From NCBI RefSeq assembly GCF_016428585.1, contig NZ_JAELVR010000014.1, positions 1-64,000 on the forward strand: 64,000 nucleotides of DNA. The letters are read 5' to 3'. This DNA is from Sedimentitalea arenosa. Its GTDB lineage: Bacteria; Pseudomonadota; Alphaproteobacteria; Rhodobacterales; Rhodobacteraceae. Shown here in pieces: positions 25,849 to 34,288 of this stretch (positions within the stretch are counted from its first letter, which is position 1; each line of letters starts with the position of its first letter). The position numbers and the translations under genes were made by a program. The notes below the pieces were generated by a model that worked only from the letters and a program-made list of their open reading frames with translations, ran no database searches and was not told the origin of the DNA.

Positions 25849-26967
25849 ATGTCCACTAAACTGATCCGACCAAGCCGACGCAGCCTACTGAAGATGACAG
25901 GTGCCGCAGCTTTGGCCACGCCGTTCTTGTCCATCCGTGCAGCGGCGCAAACGACAGAGCTGTCGATGCTTGCTTGGTATGGTCACGCCGAGCCGGATAT
26001 CGTAGGTGAATTCGAAGAGGCGAATAACGTCAAGTTCGTGCCAAAGTACTATACCGGCGGCGACAACATGCTGGGCCTGATCGCGCAATCCCCGCGCGGT
26101 ACCTTTGATGTGATCCTGTCGGATGGCGAATATGTTCAGCAGCTTAACGCGGCCGGTTACATCGAAGAGTTGGATCCGGCTGACTACGCCTTTGACGATT
26201 TCTTCCCCGAATTCCAGAAGTTCCCTGGCCATTGGCAGGACGACAAGCTCTATTCCGTCATCACGCGATTTGGTTTCCTTGGCGTAGCCTACAACACGGA
26301 TGCCTTCACCGAAGAAGAGGCCTCCAGTTACGATCTTTTTGCAGACGAGCGGTTGACGGGAAAGCTCGGTCACTTTGACTGGCACCTGCCCAACCTGGGT
26401 CAGATGAGCCTGCATGTCGGCAATTCATCGCCTTACGACATCGACGAAGCGGCTTGGGAAAAAGTGCAGGAGCATACCATGAGCCTGCGCCGTCAAGCTG
26501 GCGGATTCTTCGATTACGGCGGTACCTTCTCGTCGCTCAACAACGGGCAAATGCTGGCTTTTGCAGGTATCGGTGACTGGATCACCGGTACGCTGGAAAA
26601 GAACGGCAGCCCGGTGCGCAGCGTGATTCCAAAAGAAGGCGGTCTGCAGTGGACCGAGAGCTTCTCGATCGGTAAAGGCTCGCGCAATCAGGAGATGGCC
26701 AAGAAGTGGATCCAGTATATCACCTCGCCCGAGGGTCAGGCGAAATCCGCTGACATGGCGGCCTATCCGGCGATGGTCCCGTCCCAAAAGGGCTGGGTTG
26801 TGCTCAACGAAACAAACCCTGCCGAAGCCAAGCGTCAGAACATGGTGCTCGCCGAACGCAATGCGATGGACATGATCCGCGAAGGCTTGATCCAGTATCG
26901 TCAACTTCCGATCCAGCAGAGCCTCGAAGACTGGAACGATTTCTGGTCCGACTACAAAGGCGCATAA
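25849..26967 (+). CDS. ABC transporter substrate-binding protein (PotD/SBP_bac_8 type)
   Basis: A 372-residue exported binding protein with a Tat leader (SRRSLLKMTGAAALATPFL, then AAAQ). The body matches polyamine/spermidine-type binding proteins: LSMLAWYGHAEPDIV, FDVILSDGEYVQQL, RFGFLGVAYNTDAF and the C-terminal WIQYITSPEGQAKSA. AAGGAG lies 8 bases before the ATG. In an operon headed by creatininase the ligand is most simply creatinine or creatine, a guanidino compound not far from polyamines in charge. A hairpin follows the stop. Confidence 0.9.
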   Translation: MSTKLIRPSRRSLLKMTGAAALATPFLSIRAAAQTTELSMLAWYGHAEPDIVGEFEEANNVKFVPKYYTGGDNMLGLIAQSPRGTFDVILSDGEYVQQLNAAGYIEELDPADYAFDDFFPEFQKFPGHWQDDKLYSVITRFGFLGVAYNTDAFTEEEASSYDLFADERLTGKLGHFDWHLPNLGQMSLHVGNSSPYDIDEAAWEKVQEHTMSLRRQAGGFFDYGGTFSSLNNGQMLAFAGIGDWITGTLEKNGSPVRSVIPKEGGLQWTESFSIGKGSRNQEMAKKWIQYITSPEGQAKSADMAAYPAMVPSQKGWVVLNETNPAEAKRQNMVLAERNAMDMIREGLIQYRQLPIQQSLEDWNDFWSDYKGA

Positions 26968-26982
26968 AGCACAGTTGGCTTG

Positions 26983-27006
26983 GGGGCGCATGTTTCTATG
27001 CGCCCC
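26983..27006 (+). terminator. Intercistronic hairpin after the binding-protein gene
   Basis: GGGGCGCAT, loop GTTTCT, ATGCGCCCC: a perfect 9-bp stem between the binding-protein stop and the first permease start. It has no T-run. Such hairpins after binding-protein genes commonly stabilise the upstream mRNA so that binding protein outnumbers membrane subunits; partial termination is the alternative. Confidence 0.55.
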
Positions 27007-27042
27007 AACAAGACGCTCGATTGCCGAGCTATGGGATCTGAT

Positions 27043-27888
27043 ATGACCAAGCGACCAACACTTTTTTCATTGATCTTGTCGATGCCGCTGCTGCTCTGGC
27101 AGTTGTTGTTCTTTCTTTTCCCGCTCCTGTTTCTGGTCGCGATCAGTTTCTGGACAGTGCGCAACTTTCAGATGCAGCCTGATCTGAACTTTGGCAACTG
27201 GGAGCGCGTCCTGACGCGTGGCGTATTCTGGGATGCATATTTCCGCACCATGATACTTGCCACCGCAGCAGCTGCGATCACCAGCATCATCGCCTTTCCG
27301 GCGTCTTATGCGATCTCCTTCAAGATGAGCGAGAAAGCAAAGCGCTGGATGATCTTCATCCTGATCATCCCATTCTTCACCAGCTATCTTGTCCGGGTGT
27401 ATTCGCTACAAGTGTTTCTGTCCGATGCGGGCATCGTGAACGCAGCCTTTGGGTATCTCGGGCTTGGGCCATTCCCAATGTTGAATAATGCGTTTGGTAT
27501 CATCGTGGGAATGATCACCCTCACGCTGCCATTGGTCATTCTGTTGCAGACCTTCAGCCTGAACTTCGTCAATCGTGATTTGATCGAGGCTGCTCACAAC
27601 CTGCGCTGTGGGCGGTTGAGGACAGTTTTCGCCGTCATCGTGCCGTCGGCAAAAGTGGGCCTTGTGATTGCGGCACTATTTGCCTTCATTCTCAGCTTCG
27701 GCGACTTCGTCAGCCCGCTTTACCTGGGCGGCGGCAATCCTCCGACCCTGTCGATCATGATCACCGATTTCACCAAATCCGGTCAGCAATGGCCTCGCGC
27801 CGCAGTGGTCGCGATCATGATGATCATCACGTTGCTTACCGCGGCGTTCGCGGCCATCACTTATGCCTACAAAGAGCGGGGAAGATAA
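27043..27888 (+). CDS. ABC transporter permease (PotB-like)
   Basis: A 281-residue membrane subunit with six predicted spans and the EAA loop for ATPase contact (DLIEAAHNLRCGRLRTVF, then VIVPSAKVGL). ATG 27043 (MTKRPTLFS) has GGGA ten bases upstream; longer frames run into the upstream hairpin. Its stop lies one base before the second permease start. It forms the inner-membrane channel with the next gene. Confidence 0.9.
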   Translation: MTKRPTLFSLILSMPLLLWQLLFFLFPLLFLVAISFWTVRNFQMQPDLNFGNWERVLTRGVFWDAYFRTMILATAAAAITSIIAFPASYAISFKMSEKAKRWMIFILIIPFFTSYLVRVYSLQVFLSDAGIVNAAFGYLGLGPFPMLNNAFGIIVGMITLTLPLVILLQTFSLNFVNRDLIEAAHNLRCGRLRTVFAVIVPSAKVGLVIAALFAFILSFGDFVSPLYLGGGNPPTLSIMITDFTKSGQQWPRAAVVAIMMIITLLTAAFAAITYAYKERGR

Positions 27889-27889
27889 G

Positions 27890-28684
27890 ATGGGGAACGA
27901 GAACCGGATCATCAACCTGCTGTTGAAGCTGCATATTGCGCTTTGTCTGCTTTTCATCTTTGCGCCGATCGCCGGAAGCTTTGTCTTTTCGCTCAACTCC
28001 GACCGGTTCCCGTCGCTCCCGCTGGGCGAGTTCTCGACCGAATGGTATCGCCTGATCTGGGAGGATCCGCTGGTCTGGCAGGGCTTTGCCAATACCGTGG
28101 TCGTGGGCCTGACGGTCGCCGTCATCGCCACCGTGCTGGGCTTTGGCGGGGCCTACACGGACTTCCGCTACAATTTCACCGGCAAATCCTTCTACCTTGC
28201 GCTCGCACTCCTGCCGCCGACCATCCCCGTCGTGATCATGGGGCTGGCAATGCTGGCCTTCCTGAGCCGCGTGAACCTGTCCGGTACGACAATTTCCGTC
28301 ATCATTGCGCATGGCGTCATGTGCAGCCCCTTTGCCATGGCCATCATCCGCCTGCGACTTTCGCAGATGGATCCCGATCTGGAGGCGGCCTCATGGAACA
28401 TGGGCGGCAACCAGTGGCAGACCCTGCGCTATGTCATCATCCCCTTCGCCAAACCTGCGATCTTTGCGGCGCTGTTTATCACAATGGCTGTCTCGTTCGA
28501 TGAATTCGCCGTCGCATGGTTTGTCTCCGGCCTCAACGAAACGCTGCCCGTCAAGATTCTTGGTTTCCTGCAAGGCCAGGTCAGCCCACGCATCAATGCC
28601 ATCGGCTCTCTCGCCTTCCTCAGCTCTATGACGCTGATCATACTAGCCCAGCTTCTGCTGCGCAGCCCGGAGGATAAAAAATAA
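27890..28684 (+). CDS. ABC transporter permease (PotC-like)
   Basis: A 264-residue membrane subunit with six spans and an EAA loop (PDLEAASWNMGGNQWQTL, then VIIPFAKPAI). The start at 27890 follows GGGGAAG and leaves one base after the previous stop. The stop TAA overlaps the ATPase ATG (TAATG), implying coupled translation. Confidence 0.9.
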   Translation: MGNENRIINLLLKLHIALCLLFIFAPIAGSFVFSLNSDRFPSLPLGEFSTEWYRLIWEDPLVWQGFANTVVVGLTVAVIATVLGFGGAYTDFRYNFTGKSFYLALALLPPTIPVVIMGLAMLAFLSRVNLSGTTISVIIAHGVMCSPFAMAIIRLRLSQMDPDLEAASWNMGGNQWQTLRYVIIPFAKPAIFAALFITMAVSFDEFAVAWFVSGLNETLPVKILGFLQGQVSPRINAIGSLAFLSSMTLIILAQLLLRSPEDKK

Positions 28685-29805
28685 TGGAAGCGAACGCACA
28701 AATGGAACAGCACTCAGAAGCGATCGTGACGTTCGACAATGTCGTAAAGCGGTTCGGAGACTTCACTGCAGTCGAAAAAGCTCATTTCGAGATTGGTCGC
28801 GGAGAATTCCTGGCCATCATGGGATCATCCGGCTGTGGCAAAACCACGACGCTGCGCATGCTTGCGGGCTTGGAAGACCCTACCGAAGGCGCGATCTATC
28901 TTGATGGCGAGAAGGTGAACGGCAAAGCCACCTGGGATCGCGATACCCCCATGGTCTGGCAATCTCTGGCCTTGTTCCCGTTTCTGACGGTTCAGGAAAA
29001 CGTGGAGTTCGCGCTCAAGATGCGGGGTGTCGGCAAAGAGGAACGCCGGCAACGCGCGGAAAAGTGGCTCGAGAAGATGCAGATCACCGAGTTTGCGAAC
29101 CGCAACATCAATCAGCTGTCTGGCGGTCAAAAGCAACGTGTGGCCTTGGCCCGCGCCTTGGTGACGGAACCGAAGATCCTGCTGCTGGATGAACCTCTCT
29201 CGGCGCTTGATGCGCACCTCAAAGTGCGCATGCAGGCTGTCTTGTCAAATCTACAGAAGGATCTGGGGATTACTTTTGTTTATGTGACACACTCCATGTC
29301 CGAAGCGTTCTCCATGGCTGATCGTGTGGTCATCATGAGCCGGGGTCAGATCGAACAGATCGGAACGCCTGAAGAAATTTATCGCGAGCCGTACAATCGC
29401 TTTGTCGCTGAGTTTCTGGGCTCGGCCAACATCTTTGACGGTGTGGTTCAGGGCCCCGCCGGTGCAGATGGCTGGCAGGTCGCCTATGAGGGCGGAGAGA
29501 CCATCTTGCCAAAGAGCGAGCTGCCGGATGGCAGGCAGGGCCAAAAAGTCACTTTCATCGTCAGCGCGGAGAACATGCAGCTGAGCCTGCCAGACAGTGG
29601 CCAACCCGGGATAGAAGCCAGCGTTGCGGGTGAGGAATTCATTGGCGGCACGGCAATGGTCTTTCTCGAGACCGCAGGGGGCCAAGAGCTTAAAGTACAG
29701 AAAAGCCACGACGAATTGTCGTTGCTCAATCTGCATGCCGGCTCGAAAGTTGTTGTGCATTGGGAATCCGGAAGCTGCCACGTGCTGCCTGGCGAGAACA
29801 AGTGA
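28684..29805 (+). CDS. ABC transporter ATP-binding protein (PotA-like)
   Basis: A 373-residue ATPase: Walker A GSSGCGKTT, Q-loop in WQSLALFPFLTV, signature LSGGQKQRVALARAL, Walker B ILLLDEPLSALD and the switch histidine in YVTHSMSEAF. A C-terminal TOBE-like domain (residues ~250-373) is present as in PotA/MalK-type subunits. It completes the importer of the creatininase operon. Confidence 0.92.
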   Translation: MEANAQMEQHSEAIVTFDNVVKRFGDFTAVEKAHFEIGRGEFLAIMGSSGCGKTTTLRMLAGLEDPTEGAIYLDGEKVNGKATWDRDTPMVWQSLALFPFLTVQENVEFALKMRGVGKEERRQRAEKWLEKMQITEFANRNINQLSGGQKQRVALARALVTEPKILLLDEPLSALDAHLKVRMQAVLSNLQKDLGITFVYVTHSMSEAFSMADRVVIMSRGQIEQIGTPEEIYREPYNRFVAEFLGSANIFDGVVQGPAGADGWQVAYEGGETILPKSELPDGRQGQKVTFIVSAENMQLSLPDSGQPGIEASVAGEEFIGGTAMVFLETAGGQELKVQKSHDELSLLNLHAGSKVVVHWESGSCHVLPGENK

Positions 29806-29877
29806 TTAAAGTATAACATCTGCGCGCACGTGAGATGACGATCCGCGCGGTCAATTCGAACTACGGGGGTGGTTCTC

Positions 29878-31452
29878 ATGCTAATTCGATCTGGAGTGTT
29901 CAGGGGCGTAAACCCGTACTCATCCTTAATTTCGGCGGGCGTCATAGTGCTTTTTGTCTTTCTGGTGCTCGCGTTTCCGACCGGTTCGGCCGATTGGATT
30001 GATTCAGCCCGGACATTCGTTACCTTCTACTTCAATTGGTGGTACGTTGCCCTGTCAGCTGTTTTTCTCGTCTTTTTGATCGCGACTGCCGTCAGCAAAT
30101 ATGGCTCTCTCCGGCTTGGTGATGCGGATGAGCGACCGAAATACAGCTACTTCACCTGGTTCGCCATGCTCTATGCTGCAGGGCAGGGGATTGGCATTAT
30201 CTTCTGGTCGATCGCCGAGCCGATGTTTCATTTTTCCGGGGGTACGCCGTTTGCCGAAGGCACAGGCAATCAGGCAGCGGCGGATATGGCGCTTCAGGTC
30301 ACCTTTTTCCACTGGGGCCTCAACGCCTGGGCAATCTATTGCATAGTCGCACTGGCCCTTTGTCTTGTCAGCTACCGGCTGAAAAAGCCGCTTGGGATCC
30401 GCTACACCCTCTACCCGCTATTTGGCGATCGGGTCGAAGGGGCGCTCGGCGTCGTGATCGACGTGATTGCAGTGTTCGCGACTATTTTCGGCATCGCCAC
30501 TTCGCTTGGTCTAGGCGTTACGCAGATCAATGCGGGTCTGAACCATATCTGGGACGTTCCGATTTCGCAGGCAGTCCAGCTTGTCTTGATCGCTGTCATT
30601 ACCGCCGTTGCATTGTGTTCGGTTCTTTCGGGTCTGGACCGGGGCATAAAGTGGCTATCTCAGGTCAACATGTGGCTGACGATCGTCCTCCTGGTCTTTT
30701 TCTTTGCCTGGGGACCGACGCGCTATCTGTTTGTCAGTCTGGGTGACGCTACGCTGTCTTACGCAAAGAGTCTTTTTTCGTTCAACGTTTATGTTGAAAG
30801 CGTGCCCGCCGAAGCGGCCCGTTGGAGTGATATGTGGCAGGGATGGTGGACGACCTTCTATTGGGGTTGGTGGATCTCTTGGGCGCCCTTCGTCGGTGTT
30901 TTCGTCGCGCGGGTTTCACGGGGCAGAACTGTTCGTGAATTCATCTTTGGCGTAGTTGGCGTTTCGTCTCTCCTGTCCTTTGTCTGGATTGCGGCCTATG
31001 GCGGGACTGCGCTCTGGGCGGAACTCTTCGGTCCCGGTGGCGTGTCCGATGCAGTGAGTGCAAACGTCTCGATGGCACTCTTCGCGACCTTCGAAGCGAT
31101 GGACGTCGGAGCGATCGGGGTGGTAGCCGGTGTGCTTGGCACGATCCTCGTGACAACCTATTTCGTGACGTCATCGGACTCCGGCACACTGGTTGTGGCC
31201 ACGATCCTCAGCGAAGGCAACGAGCACCCGATGTTTCGTCATCGGGTAATCTGGGGAACGTTCGAGGGAGTCGTGGCAGCGGTCTTGTTGGTGGCGGGCG
31301 GAAGTGCTGCGCTTAGCACCTTGCAAACAGCGGCCATCATTGCAGCGCTGCCGTTCTCACTGATCATGGTGCTCATGTGCGTCGCCATCGTTCGCTGCCT
31401 TTCGTTGGAGCACAAGGCGGAAAAATCCGCAGGGCTAGGCAAGACGACCTGA
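29878..31452 (+). CDS. BCCT family transporter (betaine/carnitine/choline type)
   Basis: A 524-residue, twelve-span secondary transporter. The family signature is GWWISWAPFVGVFVARVSRG; AAGQGIGIIFWSIAEP is the glycine-rich helix that, with the tryptophans around it, coordinates quaternary ammonium substrates. I prefer ATG 29878, behind GGGGGTGG, to the GTG at 29869. It lies 72 bases after the ABC ATPase in the same direction, so the transcript may continue. Candidate substrates given the neighbours are creatine, glycine betaine, sarcosine or DMSP. The terminal ~30 residues lack the long osmosensing tail of BetP, which favours a catabolic role. Confidence 0.9.
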   Translation: MLIRSGVFRGVNPYSSLISAGVIVLFVFLVLAFPTGSADWIDSARTFVTFYFNWWYVALSAVFLVFLIATAVSKYGSLRLGDADERPKYSYFTWFAMLYAAGQGIGIIFWSIAEPMFHFSGGTPFAEGTGNQAAADMALQVTFFHWGLNAWAIYCIVALALCLVSYRLKKPLGIRYTLYPLFGDRVEGALGVVIDVIAVFATIFGIATSLGLGVTQINAGLNHIWDVPISQAVQLVLIAVITAVALCSVLSGLDRGIKWLSQVNMWLTIVLLVFFFAWGPTRYLFVSLGDATLSYAKSLFSFNVYVESVPAEAARWSDMWQGWWTTFYWGWWISWAPFVGVFVARVSRGRTVREFIFGVVGVSSLLSFVWIAAYGGTALWAELFGPGGVSDAVSANVSMALFATFEAMDVGAIGVVAGVLGTILVTTYFVTSSDSGTLVVATILSEGNEHPMFRHRVIWGTFEGVVAAVLLVAGGSAALSTLQTAAIIAALPFSLIMVLMCVAIVRCLSLEHKAEKSAGLGKTT

Positions 31453-31460
31453 CTGGGGTT

Positions 31461-31492
31461 CCGTGAGCGGGTGAGGACGCGCCTGCTCACGG
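31461..31492. terminator. Hairpin between convergent BCCT and GlxA-like genes
   Basis: CCGTGAGC and GCTCACGG form an 8-bp stem around a 16-base loop, nine bases after the BCCT stop; GGTT/AACC flanks extend the pairing after one bulge. No T-run is present. Possible transcription end for the creatininase-ABC-BCCT operon. Confidence 0.4.
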
Positions 31493-31600
31493 TAACCATG
31501 CTCGAACATGCGATCAACGACACAAAGATCACGTCAAAGCGGCTTGGTCATCAGACGAATGAAAACCTGAGCCCGCCAGGGGGCGACGATCAAGACAGTT

Positions 31601-32605
31601 TCAAGCTATCAAGCCTGGTGCGCCATTTGCGCGATTTTTCTGTCTCCAGGCATCGGGGGGATCGCCTTCACGGGTGCGGAAAACCTTGCCGAAATGCGAC
31701 GCATCGCAAAATCCAGTCGCTGCTGCAATGTGGGTGACGGACTGATCGGTACTGTTCAGTAGATGGCGTGCGACAGCCAACCGGACCGATAGACCCACCT
31801 CTGCGGGCGTCACTTGCAGCGCATCGCCGAAATGGCGCTCCAGCATACGTCGACTGACTTTCAGGCGTTTTGACAACTGATCGACTGTCAACGGCGTCGC
31901 CACATTCTGACGGATCAGATGTAACGCTTTCCTGACCAACTTGTCCGAAGTGGCATATTCAAGTGGCAGACCGGGCTGTGGGTTTTCCGGCGTCTGCGCT
32001 TCGTCGATAATCATTATGTTCAGGCTCTTGCGCGCCGCTGCCGGCCCGATGTGTCGGTCCACCAAATACGCGGCCAGATGAGCCGAACTTGCCCCGCCGG
32101 AACAGGTCAGACGATTGCGGTCTACAACGAAGATCTGGTCGGAGATCGGAATGAGCCCCTCGAACTGTTCCAGAAAATCATTGTGATGGAACCAGCTCAC
32201 GCAACAGCGATAGCCATCCATCAACCCCGCCTTGTGAAGGATAAACGCGCCTGTGCAAACGCCAACGATTGGCACATTGGAAACTGCCGCGCGCTTGAGA
32301 TAGGCGATGTAATCCGGGTTGAGTTCTTCAATGGCCGAGATCAATCCTCCCACCACGACCACATAGTCAAACTCGGTCGGATCACCCAGTCGTTGATCGG
32401 GCTGCACCGGGATTCCGCAGCTCGATACCACCGGATTCATCGTCGCAGAGACAACGCGCCAGGAACATCGGATCGGGCGCGAACGATCCCCTTCATCTGC
32501 CGCGAGCCGCAGAACATCTACGAAATTCGCGAATGCAGACAAGGTAAATTGCCGTGCCAGAATGAGGCCGATCTTCAGGGCAGGTTTGGGGTTCATTTCG
32601 GCCAT
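31601..32605 (-). CDS. GlxA-type AraC family regulator (SouR/GbdR-like)
   Basis: A 334-residue protein with an N-terminal DJ-1/PfpI-like domain ([26 protein letters not shown] with the elbow cysteine) and a C-terminal AraC DNA-binding domain ([21 protein letters not shown] split, then [20 protein letters not shown]). Regulators of this type (GbdR, SouR, CdhR in pseudomonads) sense glycine betaine derivatives, sarcosine or carnitine. It is divergent from soxB across 117 bases, so a sarcosine-responsive activator of soxBDAG-glyA-sdaA is the best guess. The substrate is inferred from context. Confidence 0.85.
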   Translation of the reverse strand: MAEMNPKPALKIGLILARQFTLSAFANFVDVLRLAADEGDRSRPIRCSWRVVSATMNPVVSSCGIPVQPDQRLGDPTEFDYVVVVGGLISAIEELNPDYIAYLKRAAVSNVPIVGVCTGAFILHKAGLMDGYRCCVSWFHHNDFLEQFEGLIPISDQIFVVDRNRLTCSGGASSAHLAAYLVDRHIGPAAARKSLNIMIIDEAQTPENPQPGLPLEYATSDKLVRKALHLIRQNVATPLTVDQLSKRLKVSRRMLERHFGDALQVTPAEVGLSVRLAVARHLLNSTDQSVTHIAAATGFCDASHFGKVFRTREGDPPDAWRQKNRANGAPGLIA

Positions 32606-32722
32606 TCCAGCAAGTGTTGCGACGTAAATATACTAAGATTTTGGCGCAATAATACAATGAATTTCCGGAAGGGTATGAGAAAGAAATTCAGACTGCTTCC
32701 TTACAGATTCGAGGCTTCCCAG

Positions 32723-33976
32723 ATGACCCATTTTTCCGGCTTTTCATTGCTCAAGAACGCGCTCAGTGGCCATAAGAACTGGCCTGAGCAATGGCCTGAC
32801 AAACAGCCCAAAGGTGAATACGATGTGATCATCGTCGGCGCGGGTGGTCATGGCCTGGGCGCTGCGTATTACCTTGCCAAGGAACATGGCATCACCAATG
32901 TCGCCGTGATCGAGAAGGGTTGGCTTGGCGGTGGCAACACCGGGCGGAACACGACGATCATCCGCTCGAACTACCTTTATGATGAAAGCGCGAAGCTCTA
33001 CGATCACGCACTCGATCTGTGGGAGAACCTGTCGACCGAACTGAACTACAACGTCATGTATTCCAAGCGCGGCGTGATGATGCTGGCGCACAACGTGCAT
33101 GATGTGCAGTCCTTCCAGCGCCATATTCACGCCAACCGGCTGAACGGCGTCGACAACCAGTGGCTTACGCCCAAGCAGGCCAAGGAATTCTGCCCGCCGC
33201 TGAACATTTCGCCCGATGCGCGCTATCCCGTCATGGGCGCGGCCCTGCAGAAACGCGCCGGCACTGCGCGCCACGATGCTGTCGCATGGGGCTATGCCCG
33301 TGCTGCGGCCAAGCGTGGCGTAGACATCATCCAGAACTGCCCGGTGATCGCGATCCGGCGTGGCGCCGATGGATCGGTCGAGGGCGTCGATACCGCCAAG
33401 GGCTTCATCAAGGCCAAGAAGGTGGCGGTCTCCGCCGCCGGTCACACCAGTGTCGTGATGGACAGCGCGGGCGTGCGGATGCCCCTCGAAAGCTACCCGC
33501 TCCAGGCGCTTGTGTCCGAGCCGATCAAGCCGGTCTTCCCCTGCGTCGTGATGTCCAACACCGTGCACGCCTACATCAGCCAGTCCGACAAGGGCGAGCT
33601 GGTGATCGGCTCTGGCACCGACCAGTACACCAGCTATTCCCAGCGCGGTGGCCTGCCGCTGATCGAGCACACGGTCGCGGCGATCTGCGAGGTCTTCCCG
33701 ATCTTCAACCGGATGCGGATGCTGCGCAAATGGGGCGGCATCGTGGACGTGACCCCCGACCGGTCGGCCATCCTCGGCAAGACACCGGTCAAGGGTCTCT
33801 ATGTCAATTGCGGCTGGGGAACGGGCGGGTTCAAGGCCACACCGGGGGCGGCGCATACGCTGGCCTGGACCGTGGCCAAGGATGAACCGCACCCGATCAA
33901 CGCGCCCTTCACGCTTGAACGTTTCACCACCGGCCGTCTGATCGACGAAGCCGCCGCCGCCGCCGTTGCGCATTGA
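32723..33976 (+). CDS. soxB: Sarcosine oxidase subunit beta
   Basis: A 417-residue FAD subunit of heterotetrameric sarcosine oxidase, which oxidises sarcosine to glycine, passing the methyl carbon to tetrahydrofolate. It has the dinucleotide motif [18 protein letters not shown], then [16 protein letters not shown], and the C-terminal [14 protein letters not shown] that closes over FAD. ATG 32723 ([10 protein letters not shown]) fits known SoxB starts; the open frame upstream belongs to the shadow of the divergent regulator. First gene of a run reaching sdaA. Confidence 0.96.
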   Translation: MTHFSGFSLLKNALSGHKNWPEQWPDKQPKGEYDVIIVGAGGHGLGAAYYLAKEHGITNVAVIEKGWLGGGNTGRNTTIIRSNYLYDESAKLYDHALDLWENLSTELNYNVMYSKRGVMMLAHNVHDVQSFQRHIHANRLNGVDNQWLTPKQAKEFCPPLNISPDARYPVMGAALQKRAGTARHDAVAWGYARAAAKRGVDIIQNCPVIAIRRGADGSVEGVDTAKGFIKAKKVAVSAAGHTSVVMDSAGVRMPLESYPLQALVSEPIKPVFPCVVMSNTVHAYISQSDKGELVIGSGTDQYTSYSQRGGLPLIEHTVAAICEVFPIFNRMRMLRKWGGIVDVTPDRSAILGKTPVKGLYVNCGWGTGGFKATPGAAHTLAWTVAKDEPHPINAPFTLERFTTGRLIDEAAAAAVAH

Positions 33977-33988
33977 GGAGACAGACCC

Positions 33989-34288
33989 ATGCTTTTGATC
34001 CATTGCCCCTATTGCGACGACACGCTTCCCGAACTGGAATTCGCTTATGCCGGTGAAGCGCATATCGCACGTCCCGCGGACCCCTCCAAACTCAGCGACG
34101 AGGAATGGCGCGACTTCCTGTTCATCCGCACCAACGTCAAGGGCGTGCACGCCGAACGCTGGCGGCACATCCACGGCTGCGGGCGCTTCTTCAATGCCCT
34201 GCGCGACACCGTGAGTGACCGCTTTTTGACCACATACAAGGCAGGCGAGGCCCGCCCCGACGTGCAAACCCTGGAGGCCGCAGAATGA
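33989..34288 (+). CDS. soxD: Sarcosine oxidase subunit delta
   Basis: A 99-residue zinc-binding subunit. The ligands are CPYCDDTLPE near the N-terminus and the WRHIHGCGRFFNALRD segment, which supplies His and Cys. It begins 12 bases after soxB and overlaps soxA by ATGA. It is required for assembly of the heterotetramer and has no enzymatic role of its own. Confidence 0.95.
   Translation: MLLIHCPYCDDTLPELEFAYAGEAHIARPADPSKLSDEEWRDFLFIRTNVKGVHAERWRHIHGCGRFFNALRDTVSDRFLTTYKAGEARPDVQTLEAAE

Noticed and set aside
32051-32722. N-terminal 224 codons upstream of soxB in the same frame
   Set aside because: They lie over the divergent GlxA-type regulator and the promoter region; SoxB family proteins begin at MTHFSGFS.
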